This document shows, one piece after another, positions 1 to 7,154 of a DNA stretch of 17,471 nt. The translations under genes were made by a program, and so were the position numbers. The notes below the pieces were generated by a model. That model was given only the letters and a program-made list of their open reading frames with translations, made no database searches and was not told the origin of the DNA. Origin of the DNA: Mxb001 sp964537955 (GTDB taxonomy: Bacteria; Actinomycetota; Actinomycetes; S36-B12); contig CAZICY010000035.1 of assembly GCA_964537955.1 (NCBI GenBank), positions 1 through 17,471 of the forward strand, in the 5' to 3' direction. Numbering within the stretch: the stretch's first letter is position 1; each line of letters starts with the position of its first letter.

Positions 1-160
1 GCCCTCCCCTGGCGGGGTGGGTGCGCGATGTATCCGGGCGGACCCGGACCAGTGGAGGAGTCTACGGGGTCGGGGCCCATGCTCTGTCCCCAGGCCCCGG
101 CCCTCCCCAGGGGGTACCGCGGGACTTCTCGCGCGGGCTCCGCAGCCTCACCGTGACCGG
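1..160. other. Left-edge intergenic region, probably divergent promoter region
   Basis: No coding sequence is supported here. The minus strand carries a TAGACT hexamer (59-64) that suits an outward promoter for the rpsB gene expected by synteny. I see no confident plus-strand promoter for the M23-like gene and no clear ribosome binding site directly before its ATG at 161. Confidence 0.4.
59..64 (-). promoter_or_regulatory. Putative -10 element (TAGACT) for an off-window minus-strand gene, probably rpsB
   Basis: The minus strand reads TAGACT, a good match to the actinobacterial vegetative -10 consensus TANNNT. No convincing -35 is seen at 16-18 bases; a GGGACA lies 20 bases upstream. In Mycobacterium and Streptomyces the M23-like gene is divergent from rpsB, so a minus-strand promoter is expected here. 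The target gene is outside the window, so this rests on synteny and one hexamer. The AGACT core also occurs in the putative rplS and rpsP promoters of this window. Confidence 0.35.
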
Positions 161-676
161 ATGACCCTCCCTGCCGTAGCCCTGACCCTCCTCGTGGCCC
201 TCGCGACGACTTCTCCGCTGGGCCCGCCTGCACGAGAGGCGCCCTGGCGGCCACCCGTCGTCCCGATGGTGGTCGAGCGGCCCTTCACGGCGCCGGCGGG
301 CCCCTACGCCCCCGGGCATCGCGGGGTCGACCTACGGGCGGACCCCGGCTCGATCGTCCGCGCCCCCGCTCCTGGGGTTGTGCGCGTCGCCGGCCGTGTC
401 GCGGGCAAGGCCGTGGTGAGCATCGAGCATCCGCATCGCATCCTGGGCCGCGTCGGCTGGCGCACGACGTACGAAGGAGTGATGGCGCGAGTCGACGTGG
501 GGGACGCGGTCGACGCGGGTGATCCACTCGGCGCGGTGATCGCTCACGAGCACACGCGTGGGTTCCACTGGGGACTGAAGAACGGCAGGGCGTACGCCGA
601 CCCCATGCTGCTGCTGCGACGCACCGTGATCCTCAAGCCACTCGGCGCTCAGGCGCGCGGGTGCGCCTGCTCGTAG
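161..676 (+). CDS. Small secreted M23/LytM-like protein, probably catalytically degenerate
   Basis: A 171-residue protein. The ATG at 161 gives a hydrophobic N-terminus (residues 3-19, a likely signal peptide). The longer in-frame start at 17 would add 48 arginine- and proline-rich residues and remove the signal, so I reject it. The LytM core shows the first zinc motif GHRGVDLRA (His53, Asp57) and the last zinc ligand in FHWGLK (His136). The two usual catalytic histidines are not where expected: the HxH motif reads GFH (Gly134) and the usual YxH(L/M) region reads TTYEGVM. Zinc binding may be kept, but peptidase activity is doubtful; a role in the cell envelope or as a regulator of an amidase is inference. 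This is the only plus-strand gene. It matches the syntenic position of Mycobacterium Rv2891 next to rpsB, and its last 28 bases overlap the 3' end of xerC. Confidence 0.8.
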   Translation: MTLPAVALTLLVALATTSPLGPPAREAPWRPPVVPMVVERPFTAPAGPYAPGHRGVDLRADPGSIVRAPAPGVVRVAGRVAGKAVVSIEHPHRILGRVGWRTTYEGVMARVDVGDAVDAGDPLGAVIAHEHTRGFHWGLKNGRAYADPMLLLRRTVILKPLGAQARGCACS

Positions 677-1575
677 GTCTTGCGCAATCGTTCGACCGAC
701 ACGTGCGTGTAGACCTGGGTCGTCGCGAGGCTCTGATGGCCGAGGATCTCCTGGACGGCCCGCAGGTCGGCGCCCCCTTCCAGCACGTGGGTGGCCGAGG
801 TGTGCCGCCAGCCGTGGGGTCCGATGTCGGCGATACCCTCCACTGCCCCGGCCGTGCGGTGCACGACCGTGCGCACCGTCCGGGGATCGATCCGCCCGCC
901 CCGGGCACCCAGGAAGGCCGCCGCGCCGGAGGACGGGCTGAGCAGCGCGGGCCTGCCCTCGCCGAGCCACGCGCCGAGCGCGCGCTCGGCCGGGAGCCCG
1001 AACGGCACCGTGCGCTCGCGCCCGCCCTTGCCCAGGACGCGCAGGGTTCGACGCGCCATGTCGATGTCGTCGATGTCCAGGCGGACCAGTTCGCCCACGC
1101 GGATGCCCGTGGCGTAGAGCGTCTCCAGGATGGCCAGGTCACGCAGGCCGACGGGCGAGTCCGCAGACTCCATCGCAGCATCGAGCACGGCGGCGGCCTG
1201 GTCCGCGGTGAGCACGGAGGGCAGCCGGTGCCCGCGCTTGGGTGACGCGAGCCGGGCCGCGACATCCGTGGCGAGAATGCCGCGCACGACTGCCCATTCG
1301 GTGAACACGCGGGCGCTCGCGGCGCGCCGCGCGAGAGTGCTGCGCGCAAGGCCGCGTCGCTCCTGGTCGGCGAGCCACGCGCGCAGCGTGAGGAGGCTGA
1401 GCTCGTCCACATGCGTCGTGCCGCGCTCGCGCGCAAAGCTGGCGAGCGCGTCGAGATCCCCGATGTAGGCGCGCGCGGTGTGATCGCTGCGTCCGAGTTC
1501 GAGCACCAGGTGCTCGCGGAAGCGCGCGATCACCGCGTCCCAGTCGTCCCCGGCAGGGGCGTCAGGATCGGCCAT
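649..1575 (-). CDS. xerC: Site-specific tyrosine recombinase XerC
   Basis: A 308-residue tyrosine recombinase, the usual Xer length, that would resolve chromosome dimers at dif together with XerD and the FtsK translocase. The N-terminal SAM-like core-binding domain covers about residues 10-105 and the catalytic domain about 115-300. The full active-site set is visible: Arg159 (ATGIRVGEL), Lys183 (GKGGRERTV), His254 and Arg257 (HGWRHTSATH), His280 (GHQSLATTQ) and the nucleophile Tyr289 (VYTHV). The ATG at 1575 begins right before the conserved domain; an upstream extension of the frame to 1833 has no family similarity and runs into dprA. The ribosome binding site is weak. It lies 43 bases downstream of dprA. 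Assignment to XerC rather than XerD is from synteny with dprA and comM. Confidence 0.93.
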   Translation of the reverse strand: MADPDAPAGDDWDAVIARFREHLVLELGRSDHTARAYIGDLDALASFARERGTTHVDELSLLTLRAWLADQERRGLARSTLARRAASARVFTEWAVVRGILATDVAARLASPKRGHRLPSVLTADQAAAVLDAAMESADSPVGLRDLAILETLYATGIRVGELVRLDIDDIDMARRTLRVLGKGGRERTVPFGLPAERALGAWLGEGRPALLSPSSGAAAFLGARGGRIDPRTVRTVVHRTAGAVEGIADIGPHGWRHTSATHVLEGGADLRAVQEILGHQSLATTQVYTHVSVERLRKTYEQAHPRA

Positions 1576-1618
1576 CCACCCATGCTCGCGCCTGGGTCCC
1601 GTTGAAGGGCGCAGCGAC

Positions 1619-2752
1619 TCACGTGCGGGCCCAGCCGTCGCCCGCCCGCTGCACCAGGCCCTGCGCGTCCAGCGTGCCCAGCGCCGCCATCGCCTCCGCC
1701 GGCCCCAGGCCGGCCAGGCGCGCAATGCTGCCCAGCGGGGCCGGGCGCCTGGCCGGCACGGCATCGAGCACCCGCCGCTCCCGCCAGTCCAGGACGTCCT
1801 CGGGCCTGGCCTCGCCCCGCTCGTCGGGCGCAAGACGACCTTCGACGAGGGCGAGGACCTCGCGGGGCGACGTGACGAGGTGCGCCCCTTCGTCTCGGAT
1901 CACGACGTGGCAGCCGGCGGACAAGGGGGACGTCACGGGCCCGGGGAAGGCCATGACGACGCGGTGGAGGTCGCGGGCCTCGCGGACCGTGGAGCGCCCG
2001 CCCGATCGCAGGGCTGCCTCGACGAGCACGGTGCCGCGGCTGAGGGCGGCGATGACGCGATTGCGCGTGAGGAAACGGTGGCGCATGGCGGCGCCGCCGA
2101 GCGGTGCCTCGCTGACGAGCACCCCGCACTCCCGCACGCGCGCGAGCAGGTCGGCATGCGAGCGCGGGTAGGGCACGTCGACGCCCCCCGCCAGCACGCA
2201 TGCGGTGGCGCCGCGCGCTGCAAGCGCTCCACGGTGCGCCGCCGCGTCGATGCCGAAGGCACCCCCCGACACGGTGAGCCATCCGGACTCGGCGAGGTGC
2301 GCGCCCAGTTCGCGCGCGATGCCCTCTCCGTAGGCAGTGGCCGAGCGCGCGCCCACCACCGCGATCGAGCGCAGCGCGAGGAGCCGGAGGTCGCCGGCGC
2401 CCGCGACCCACAGTCCCAGCGGTGCGGCGTCGCGGAGGTCGTCGAGCTGCGTGGGCCACTCCGCGTCGCCGGGAACGACGTAGCGCGCCCCCAACCGATC
2501 CGCCGAGGCCCATGCGCCCTCCGCCCAGCGCCCGACTGCCTCGTCGTACGACGTGCCGCGGGGGACGCGGCCGGCGATGCCGGTGGCCGCCGGCAGGGGG
2601 GAATGTCCCGCGAGGATCTCCTCGACGACGGCGTGGGAGCCGCGATCGCGCACCCGCGCTCCGAGCACCCTGTCGCCGGCCTCGGTCCACTGGGAGAGCA
2701 GCAACCGGGCGACGCGCTCGGCGTCAGCGGGCGCGCCGCTCACGCTGCCCAC
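1619..2752 (-). CDS. dprA: DNA-processing protein DprA (Smf)
   Basis: A 377-residue DprA/Smf protein. In transformable bacteria it binds incoming single-stranded DNA and loads RecA. An N-terminal SAM-like region (about 1-110) is followed by the Rossmann-like core (about 115-300) with SIAVVGARSATAYG (129-142), SGGAFGIDAAAHRGAL (162-177), LAGGVDVPYPRSH (187-199), RFLTRNRVIAAL (226-237) and a C-terminal winged-helix-like domain (about 320-375). The start is GTG at 2752, which has a GGGGG stretch six bases upstream and overlaps the comM stop by 13 bases. A second GTG at 2743, whose GTGA overlaps that stop by four bases, is a fair alternative and shortens the protein by three residues. Its place after comM is conserved. 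It is widespread in bacteria with no known competence, so it does not prove natural transformation. Confidence 0.93.
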   Translation of the reverse strand: MGSVSGAPADAERVARLLLSQWTEAGDRVLGARVRDRGSHAVVEEILAGHSPLPAATGIAGRVPRGTSYDEAVGRWAEGAWASADRLGARYVVPGDAEWPTQLDDLRDAAPLGLWVAGAGDLRLLALRSIAVVGARSATAYGEGIARELGAHLAESGWLTVSGGAFGIDAAAHRGALAARGATACVLAGGVDVPYPRSHADLLARVRECGVLVSEAPLGGAAMRHRFLTRNRVIAALSRGTVLVEAALRSGGRSTVREARDLHRVVMAFPGPVTSPLSAGCHVVIRDEGAHLVTSPREVLALVEGRLAPDERGEARPEDVLDWRERRVLDAVPARRPAPLGSIARLAGLGPAEAMAALGTLDAQGLVQRAGDGWART

Positions 2753-4257
2753 GCGAAGCCCCCGCCGCGCAGCACCATCGCCGCGGCGACATGATCGCCG
2801 CCGGGACGAACCGCGCCGTCGAGGTCAGCCAGCGTCCAGGCCACGCGCAGGACCCGATCGGCACCGCGCATGCTCAGCGAGCCGCGCGCGAAGGCCGAGC
2901 GCAGCAGTCGCGTCCCCGCGTCGTCGGGTGGATAGGCATCGCGGAGGGCGGATCCGGGCGCCTCCGCATTGACCCGCCAGGACTCGCCGCGGGACGCCCA
3001 GCGCGAGGCCGATCGACGGCGCGCCTCGGCCACGCGCCCGGCCACCGCCGCGCTCGGCTCACCGGGCTCGCCAAGCTGGGCGAGGCTGGGCCGCTCGAGC
3101 GTGACACGCAGGTCGATGCGATCGAGCACGGGGCCGGACATCTTCGCGGCGTAGCGACGCCGCTCCACGGGCGAGCACGCACACGACGAGTCCATGCCGA
3201 TCCCTCGGCCGCACGGGCATGGGTTCGCAGCGATGACGAGGGCGAAGCGCGCGGGGAGCACGCCGGAGATGTCGGCGCGCGCGATGCGCACCTCGCCGCT
3301 TTCGAGGGGCTGGCGCAAGGCATCGAGCACGGACCGGGTGAACTCCGGCGCCTCGTCGAGGAAGAGCACGCCTCGGTGGGACAGGGTCGCCGCACCGATG
3401 CGCAGGCGTCCTGCCTGCCCCCCTCCGACGATCGCGGTCATGGACGCCGAGTGGTGCGGCGCCTGGAAGGGAGCGCGGCGCACGAGCCCGCGCGGATCGA
3501 GGCCCGCCGCGGACTGGATCGACGTCACTTCCAGCGCCGTGGGGTCGTCGAGTTCGGGCATGAGGCCGGGCAGCCGCTCGGCAAGCAGGGTCTTGCCGAC
3601 CCCGGGCACGCCCACCATCGCGAGGTGGTGGCCGCCCGCAGCGGCGACCTCCAGTGCGCGCCGCGCCTCGGCCTGGCCGCGCACGTCAGCCAGGTCCGGC
3701 GCCACGGCGCCCGTGCACGCGGCACGTTCGGGGGCGGTCTCGGGCTCGGCATGGCCCCGGAGGATGGAGACGAGGTGCGCCAGGTCGCGCACTCCCCCGG
3801 CATCGACACCGGGGACCAACTCTGCCTCCGCGACACCCGCCACCGGCACGAGGAGCCGGCCGCGGTCACCGCGCAGGGCGAGCGCGGCGGCGATCGCGCC
3901 CGGAATCGGGTGGATCCGACCGTCGAGGCCAAGTTCGCCGAGCACGCACGCGCTCGCCGCCGCGGCCTCGGGGACCTGGCCTGATGCCGCGAGGATGGCC
4001 ACCGCGATGGCCGCGTCGAGAGCCGACCCGCGCTTGGGCAGGGACGCCGGCAGGAGCGCGACCGTGACGCGCGTGCGTGGCCACTCCAGGCCGCTGTGCT
4101 CCACGGCGGCGCGCACGCGATCGCGTGATTCGCTCACGGCGGTGTCGGCGAGGCCGACCATGGTGAGGCCCGGCAGCCCCGACCCCACGTCTGCCTCGAC
4201 CATGACGATCCGCGCAGCGACGCCGACGATGACGGCGGTGCGGCATCGCGCCACCAT
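2740..4257 (-). CDS. comM: YifB/ComM family Mg-chelatase-like AAA+ ATPase
   Basis: A 505-residue protein of the YifB/ComM family. Vibrio ComM is a hexameric helicase that promotes branch migration during integration of transformed DNA. An N-terminal Lon-S5-like domain (about 20-165, with the PASLPKRGSALDAAIA motif at 70-85) precedes the AAA+ Mg-chelatase module: Walker A GVPGVGKT (216-223), Walker B VLFLDEAPEF (297-306), and a Cys-rich segment NPCPCG...SCACSP (345-363) typical of the family. The C-terminal helical lid (about 430-505) contains the conserved LSMRGADRVLRVAWTLADL stretch. The ATG at 4257 overlaps the yraN stop by one base (TGATG), which implies translational coupling, and dprA follows with another overlap. 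The product name is secure; a role in transformation here is inferred from family and neighbours. Confidence 0.95.
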   Translation of the reverse strand: MVARCRTAVIVGVAARIVMVEADVGSGLPGLTMVGLADTAVSESRDRVRAAVEHSGLEWPRTRVTVALLPASLPKRGSALDAAIAVAILAASGQVPEAAAASACVLGELGLDGRIHPIPGAIAAALALRGDRGRLLVPVAGVAEAELVPGVDAGGVRDLAHLVSILRGHAEPETAPERAACTGAVAPDLADVRGQAEARRALEVAAAGGHHLAMVGVPGVGKTLLAERLPGLMPELDDPTALEVTSIQSAAGLDPRGLVRRAPFQAPHHSASMTAIVGGGQAGRLRIGAATLSHRGVLFLDEAPEFTRSVLDALRQPLESGEVRIARADISGVLPARFALVIAANPCPCGRGIGMDSSCACSPVERRRYAAKMSGPVLDRIDLRVTLERPSLAQLGEPGEPSAAVAGRVAEARRRSASRWASRGESWRVNAEAPGSALRDAYPPDDAGTRLLRSAFARGSLSMRGADRVLRVAWTLADLDGAVRPGGDHVAAAMVLRGGGFAWAA

Positions 4258-4622
4258 CAGGCCACCCCGCGCAGGTGCTCGATGTACGGCGCACCGCGCG
4301 TGCTGAGCAGGATTCCGATGACGTCGATGCGCATCTCGCGCGCGGAGCGGTCATGCGCGCGCATCCATTCGCTCGCCAGGGCGCGCAGCCGTCGCACCTT
4401 GCGAGGCGTGACGGCTGCCAGGGGTGAGCCGAAGTCCTCCGAGCTGCGCGTCTTGACCTCGCAGAAGACCAGCGTGTCGGTCTGCCCGTCGCGAGCGACG
4501 ATGTCGATCTCGCCCGTGCGTGACCGCCAGTTGCGCTCGAGCACGGCCAGGCCGAGCCGCTCGAGGTGCCGGACCGCGAGGTCCTCTCCCCATCGGCCGC
4601 GCTGCAGGTGCTGTGTGCCCAT
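4257..4622 (-). CDS. yraN: YraN/UPF0102 family nuclease-like protein
   Basis: A 121-residue member of UPF0102 (YraN), a small restriction-endonuclease-like fold of uncertain function. The family hallmarks are present: an N-terminal GRWGEDLAVRHLERLG helix (9-24), RTGEIDIVARD (35-45) with Glu38 and Asp40, and LVFCEVKTRSS (51-61) with Glu55 and Lys57. Together these form the D-ExK catalytic arrangement of PD-(D/E)XK nucleases. The ATG at 4622 is chosen because GGAGG lies eight bases upstream (4631-4635) and the family N-terminus begins there; an upstream open frame reaching 5135 is an artefact of high GC. The gene sits between rnhB and comM as in other actinobacteria and is coupled to comM by a one-base overlap. 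Its linkage to comM and dprA suggests DNA processing, which is inference. Confidence 0.92.
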   Translation of the reverse strand: MGTQHLQRGRWGEDLAVRHLERLGLAVLERNWRSRTGEIDIVARDGQTDTLVFCEVKTRSSEDFGSPLAAVTPRKVRRLRALASEWMRAHDRSAREMRIDVIGILLSTRGAPYIEHLRGVA

Positions 4623-4717
4623 ACCCACTCCCTCCGCGGGCCGACGGCCCTCGCGCCGAGCGTCGCGGCGATCAGGCACGCGGGCGGAGGCGATCGCATC
4701 GCCTGGGGATGGGCGCG
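4623..4717 (-). other. rnhB-yraN intergenic spacer with two short hairpins
   Basis: This 95-base gap has no credible gene. It contains two inverted repeats: AGGCGAT/ATCGCCT with a three-base loop (4688-4704), shortly after the rnhB stop, and GGGCC/GGCCC with a three-base loop (4638-4650), just before the yraN ribosome binding site. Neither is followed by a T-tract, so a classic intrinsic terminator is not supported. In many actinobacteria a small DUF2469 gene occupies this position; none is readable here. Confidence 0.45.
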
Positions 4718-5356
4718 CTAGCCGGTTCCTGTGGACACACCGGGGAGTCGCCAGCTGAGCCGATGCCACGGGGAGGGACCGATCTCCTGCAGCGCAGCGA
4801 CGTGCTCGGGAGCGGCGTACCCCTTGTTGGCATGCCAACCGTACGCCGGGAAGCTCTCGGCCAGCCTCACCATCCGGGCGTCGCGCGCGACCTTGGCGAT
4901 GATGCTCGCCGCGGCCACGGCCGCGCACGTCGCATCGGCCTGCACGCGCGTGGTCACGCGCGTGCCAGGGGCCACCCGCGTCAGCCAGTCGTGCTTGCCA
5001 TCGAGGAGGAGCAGATCCGGGCGCACGCCCGTGGCGTTGAGCGCGCGGGCCGCGGCGAGGGCAAGGGCGCCGATGATGCCCCGCGCGTCGATCTCTCCGG
5101 GGGATGCCATCCCCACGGCGCTGCGGCGGGCCCACGCGCGCACGAGCGGAGCGAGTCGCTCCCGCGTCTGCGCATCGATCTCCTTGCTGTCGCGCACTCC
5201 TGTTGGTGCGGCAGCCGCATCGACGTCGATGACGACCACGCCCACGGCGACGGGTCCGGCGAGAGCACCGCGGCCAACCTCGTCGACCGCGGCGAGCAGC
5301 GCGCCCGGAGCGGCCTGCCGCAAGAGGGTGCGCTCGACGCGCAGGGTGACTGCCAC
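4718..5356 (-). CDS. rnhB: Ribonuclease HII
   Basis: A 212-residue RNase HII, which removes misincorporated ribonucleotides and RNA primers from DNA by cutting the RNA strand of RNA-DNA hybrids. The catalytic acidic set is visible: Asp25 and Glu26 in AAVDEVGRGALAGPVA, Asp119 in LLLLDGKHDW, and Asp141 in QADATCAAVAAASIIAKVARD. The DSKEID segment (about 56-61) and the C-terminal YGWHANKGYAAPEH motif also fit the family. The GTG at 5356 is chosen because it lies seven bases after the upstream lepB-like stop and directly precedes the conserved core; the frame continues to 5506 only as arginine-rich shadow sequence. The last dozen residues (SWRLPGVSTGTG) are not recognisably conserved. It is the likely distal gene of a lepB-lepB-like-rnhB transcript. 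Confidence 0.93.
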   Translation of the reverse strand: MAVTLRVERTLLRQAAPGALLAAVDEVGRGALAGPVAVGVVVIDVDAAAAPTGVRDSKEIDAQTRERLAPLVRAWARRSAVGMASPGEIDARGIIGALALAAARALNATGVRPDLLLLDGKHDWLTRVAPGTRVTTRVQADATCAAVAAASIIAKVARDARMVRLAESFPAYGWHANKGYAAPEHVAALQEIGPSPWHRLSWRLPGVSTGTG

Positions 5357-5363
5357 GCGGCCC

Positions 5364-5987
5364 TCAGCCCACGGGACCCCGGGGCGGCCACGCCTGCCAG
5401 ACGACGCGGCCCAGCACGTCGTCTGCGGCGAGCGTGCCCGCCTGCGCGTCGAGGAGCGTGCGGCTGTCTCGCGCCGCCTCGCGACGATCGGCCAGGACGA
5501 ACACACGACCCTCGGGCACGGTCACGTCGAACGCCACCTGGTCCGTCGGGCCCGTGACGTAGTCCTCGATGAGGGGGGCGTCGTCCACCGTGATCCGGCC
5601 TGCGTCATCGCAGCAGGCCACGCGCTGACCGCCGGTCGCGATGAGGCGCACGACGGCGACGTCGGCGGGCACCCGCCATGCCTCGGGCGCCCGGACGAGG
5701 ACGAGATCGCCGGCGCTGGTCCCTCCCCAGGGGGTGACGAGGACTCGGTCCCCCGAGGTCAAGGTGGGCTCCATCGCGTCGTCGGCGACGTAGGACACCT
5801 GGCCGAGTGCCAGCCTGGCGAGGATGACGACCGCGACGACGATCGCGACCACGATGCCGACCTCGCGAGCGATGACCAGGGCCCACCTGCCGGAGGATCG
5901 CGCCGGCCTGGGCGCCGCGTGTCGCCCGCGCACGACGGGAATCGGCTGGGTGTCCTCGTCGGGCGGTCGCAGCGAGGACGCGCTCAC
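5364..5987 (-). CDS. Type I signal peptidase paralogue lacking the catalytic Ser-Lys dyad
   Basis: A 207-residue S26 family membrane protein and a clear tandem paralogue of the lepB just upstream; both share the CCD..GRITV segment and the VPEG...DSR block. One transmembrane helix is visible at about residues 42-61, with the C-terminal domain outside. In the intact paralogue the nucleophile is the Ser of PSGSMEDTL; here the equivalent stretch is ADDAMEPTL, with Ala71 (codon GCG) in its place. The general-base Lys (FIKRVIG) is Val113 (AVVRLIA, codon GTG), and GDHR is replaced by ADRR. The protein is therefore probably a pseudo-peptidase. The GTG at 5987 overlaps the lepB stop as GTGA, so the two are translationally coupled, which suggests co-expression and perhaps physical partnership (inference). 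The frame is intact, with no stops or frameshifts, so I call a retained CDS and not a pseudogene. Confidence 0.88.
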   Translation of the reverse strand: MSASSLRPPDEDTQPIPVVRGRHAAPRPARSSGRWALVIAREVGIVVAIVVAVVILARLALGQVSYVADDAMEPTLTSGDRVLVTPWGGTSAGDLVLVRAPEAWRVPADVAVVRLIATGGQRVACCDDAGRITVDDAPLIEDYVTGPTDQVAFDVTVPEGRVFVLADRREAARDSRTLLDAQAGTLAADDVLGRVVWQAWPPRGPVG

Positions 5988-6748
5988 GGCGAGGGCCCGG
6001 GCCCGTCGAGCGCGGGCTGCTCGAAGGTGGCCGGGATCTCGAGGACCTGGGCGTTGCCCAGGGGCCACACGACGGCGAAGGCCCGTCCGATGACGCGATC
6101 GACCGGCACGAATCCGCCGCCGGGATCGCCCATGTGGGAGCGGGAGTCGGCGGACGCGGAACGGTGGTCGCCCATGACCCACAGCGTGCCCTCGGGCACG
6201 AGCACGTCGAAGGGCTGCTTGCTCGGCGGGTTGTTGCGGTAGAGATAGGCCTCCTCGTCGAGCGGGACGCCGTTGACCGTGATCCGTCCGTCCGCATCGC
6301 AGCAGACCACCCGGTCGCCGCCGACACCGATCACGCGCTTGATGAAGTCCGTCTCGCGCGGCGGCGCGATGCCGACGATCTCGCCCAGAAGTCGGCCCAC
6401 GGCCTCCAGGGGCGAGCGCTCGGGCTCGACGATGTCGCCGATGACGAATGAGCCTGTGCCGTCGAAGACGACGATGTCGCCGCGTTCGACCGGGCGCAGG
6501 TGGTAGACGACCTTGTTGACGAGGACGCGATCACCGACCTGGAGGGTGTCCTCCATCGAGCCGGACGGGATGTAGAAGGCCTGCACGAGGAACGTCTTGA
6601 CGACGAAGGCGACAAGGAAGGCCCCCACGATGAGGAGGGGAAACTCCAGCCACGCGGGGATGCGCGGACGTCGGCGCTCCTGGGCTGACACGCCCTCGGA
6701 CGCGAACTGGTCCGCGGGGGTTCCCTCGCGCGGACCGGTCTCGCTCAT
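5984..6748 (-). CDS. lepB: Signal peptidase I
   Basis: A 254-residue type I signal peptidase that removes Sec and Tat signal peptides at the outer face of the membrane. A basic cytoplasmic tail (RRRPRIP, about 25-31) precedes one transmembrane helix (about 34-57). Catalytic Ser64 sits in YIPSGSMEDTL, and catalytic Lys137 in FIKRVIGVGGDRVVCCD. The box E region reads MGDHRSASADSR (192-203). All conserved boxes are present and the length is normal for actinobacteria. The ATG at 6748 is the only credible start; its ribosome binding site is weak (GAG at a suitable distance). It lies 40 bases downstream of rplS and overlaps the inactive paralogue by four bases. Actinobacteria often carry several signal peptidases; this is the intact one in the window. 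Confidence 0.96.
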   Translation of the reverse strand: MSETGPREGTPADQFASEGVSAQERRRPRIPAWLEFPLLIVGAFLVAFVVKTFLVQAFYIPSGSMEDTLQVGDRVLVNKVVYHLRPVERGDIVVFDGTGSFVIGDIVEPERSPLEAVGRLLGEIVGIAPPRETDFIKRVIGVGGDRVVCCDADGRITVNGVPLDEEAYLYRNNPPSKQPFDVLVPEGTLWVMGDHRSASADSRSHMGDPGGGFVPVDRVIGRAFAVVWPLGNAQVLEIPATFEQPALDGPGPSP

Positions 6749-6788
6749 GATCGCTCGACAGTACCGCTGACGGCCGCGCGGACGGGCC

Positions 6789-7154
6789 TCACTCCGCGGT
6801 GGCAGGAGCGGTGTCGCGCAGCTCCTTGATCTTGGCGGCCTTGCCCCGCAGGTTGCGCAGGTAGTAGAGCTTGGCCCGGCGCACGTCGCCTCGCGAGACG
6901 ACCTCGACCTTTTCGATGATGGGCGTGTGCAGCGGGAAGGTGCGCTCCACGCCGACGCCGTAGGACACCTTGCGGACGGTGAATGTCTCGCGGATACCGT
7001 CGCCCGCGCGACCGATCACGACGCCCTGGAAGACCTGGACGCGAGTCTTGTTGCCCTCGACCACCTTGACGTGCACCTTGACGGTGTCGCCGGGGCGGAA
7101 ATCGGGGATGTCGCTGCGCAGCGATGCGGAGTCGAGATCGTCGAGCGTCTGCAT
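6789..7154 (-). CDS. rplS: 50S ribosomal protein L19
   Basis: A 121-residue L19, the bacterial large-subunit protein at the interface with 16S rRNA. The family core is easy to read: DFRPGDTVKVHVKVVEG (about 18-34), VQVFQGVVIGR, ETFTVRKVSYGVGVERTFPL, HTPIIEKVEVVSRGDVRRAK and LYYLRNLRGKAAKIKE near the C-terminus. The ATG at 7154 gives the normal length and has AGGAAG ten bases upstream (7165-7170); the frame upstream to 7226 is non-conserved leader. In E. coli it is the last gene of rpsP-rimM-trmD-rplS. Here a 216-base gap with a promoter-like motif separates it from trmD, so it probably has its own promoter as well as possible readthrough. The gene order rplS-lepB is the conserved actinobacterial one. 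Confidence 0.97.
   Translation of the reverse strand: MQTLDDLDSASLRSDIPDFRPGDTVKVHVKVVEGNKTRVQVFQGVVIGRAGDGIRETFTVRKVSYGVGVERTFPLHTPIIEKVEVVSRGDVRRAKLYYLRNLRGKAAKIKELRDTAPATAE

Noticed and set aside
17..160. Longer N-terminus for the M23-like gene starting at 17
   Set aside because: The added residues are Arg/Pro-rich, would bury the signal peptide, and cover the probable divergent promoter region.
2422..3984. Long plus-strand open frame (520 codons) opposite dprA and comM
   Set aside because: It is arginine-, glycine- and alanine-rich with no recognisable domain and lies fully antisense to two well-supported genes. GC-rich DNA yields such frames routinely.
2740..4622. yraN-comM-dprA as evidence of an active natural-competence system
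   Set aside because: These genes are near universal in actinobacteria without demonstrated competence; no DNA-uptake genes (comEA, comEC, pilus) are in the window.
5364..5987. lepB-like gene as a pseudogene
   Set aside because: The frame is intact, starts with a coupled GTG, keeps its membrane helix and most family blocks; only catalytic positions are changed. Inactive enzyme is a better description than broken gene.
4731..6242. Long plus-strand open frame (503 codons) opposite rnhB and both lepB genes
   Set aside because: Shadow of three recognisable minus-strand proteins; composition is low-complexity and no motif is visible.
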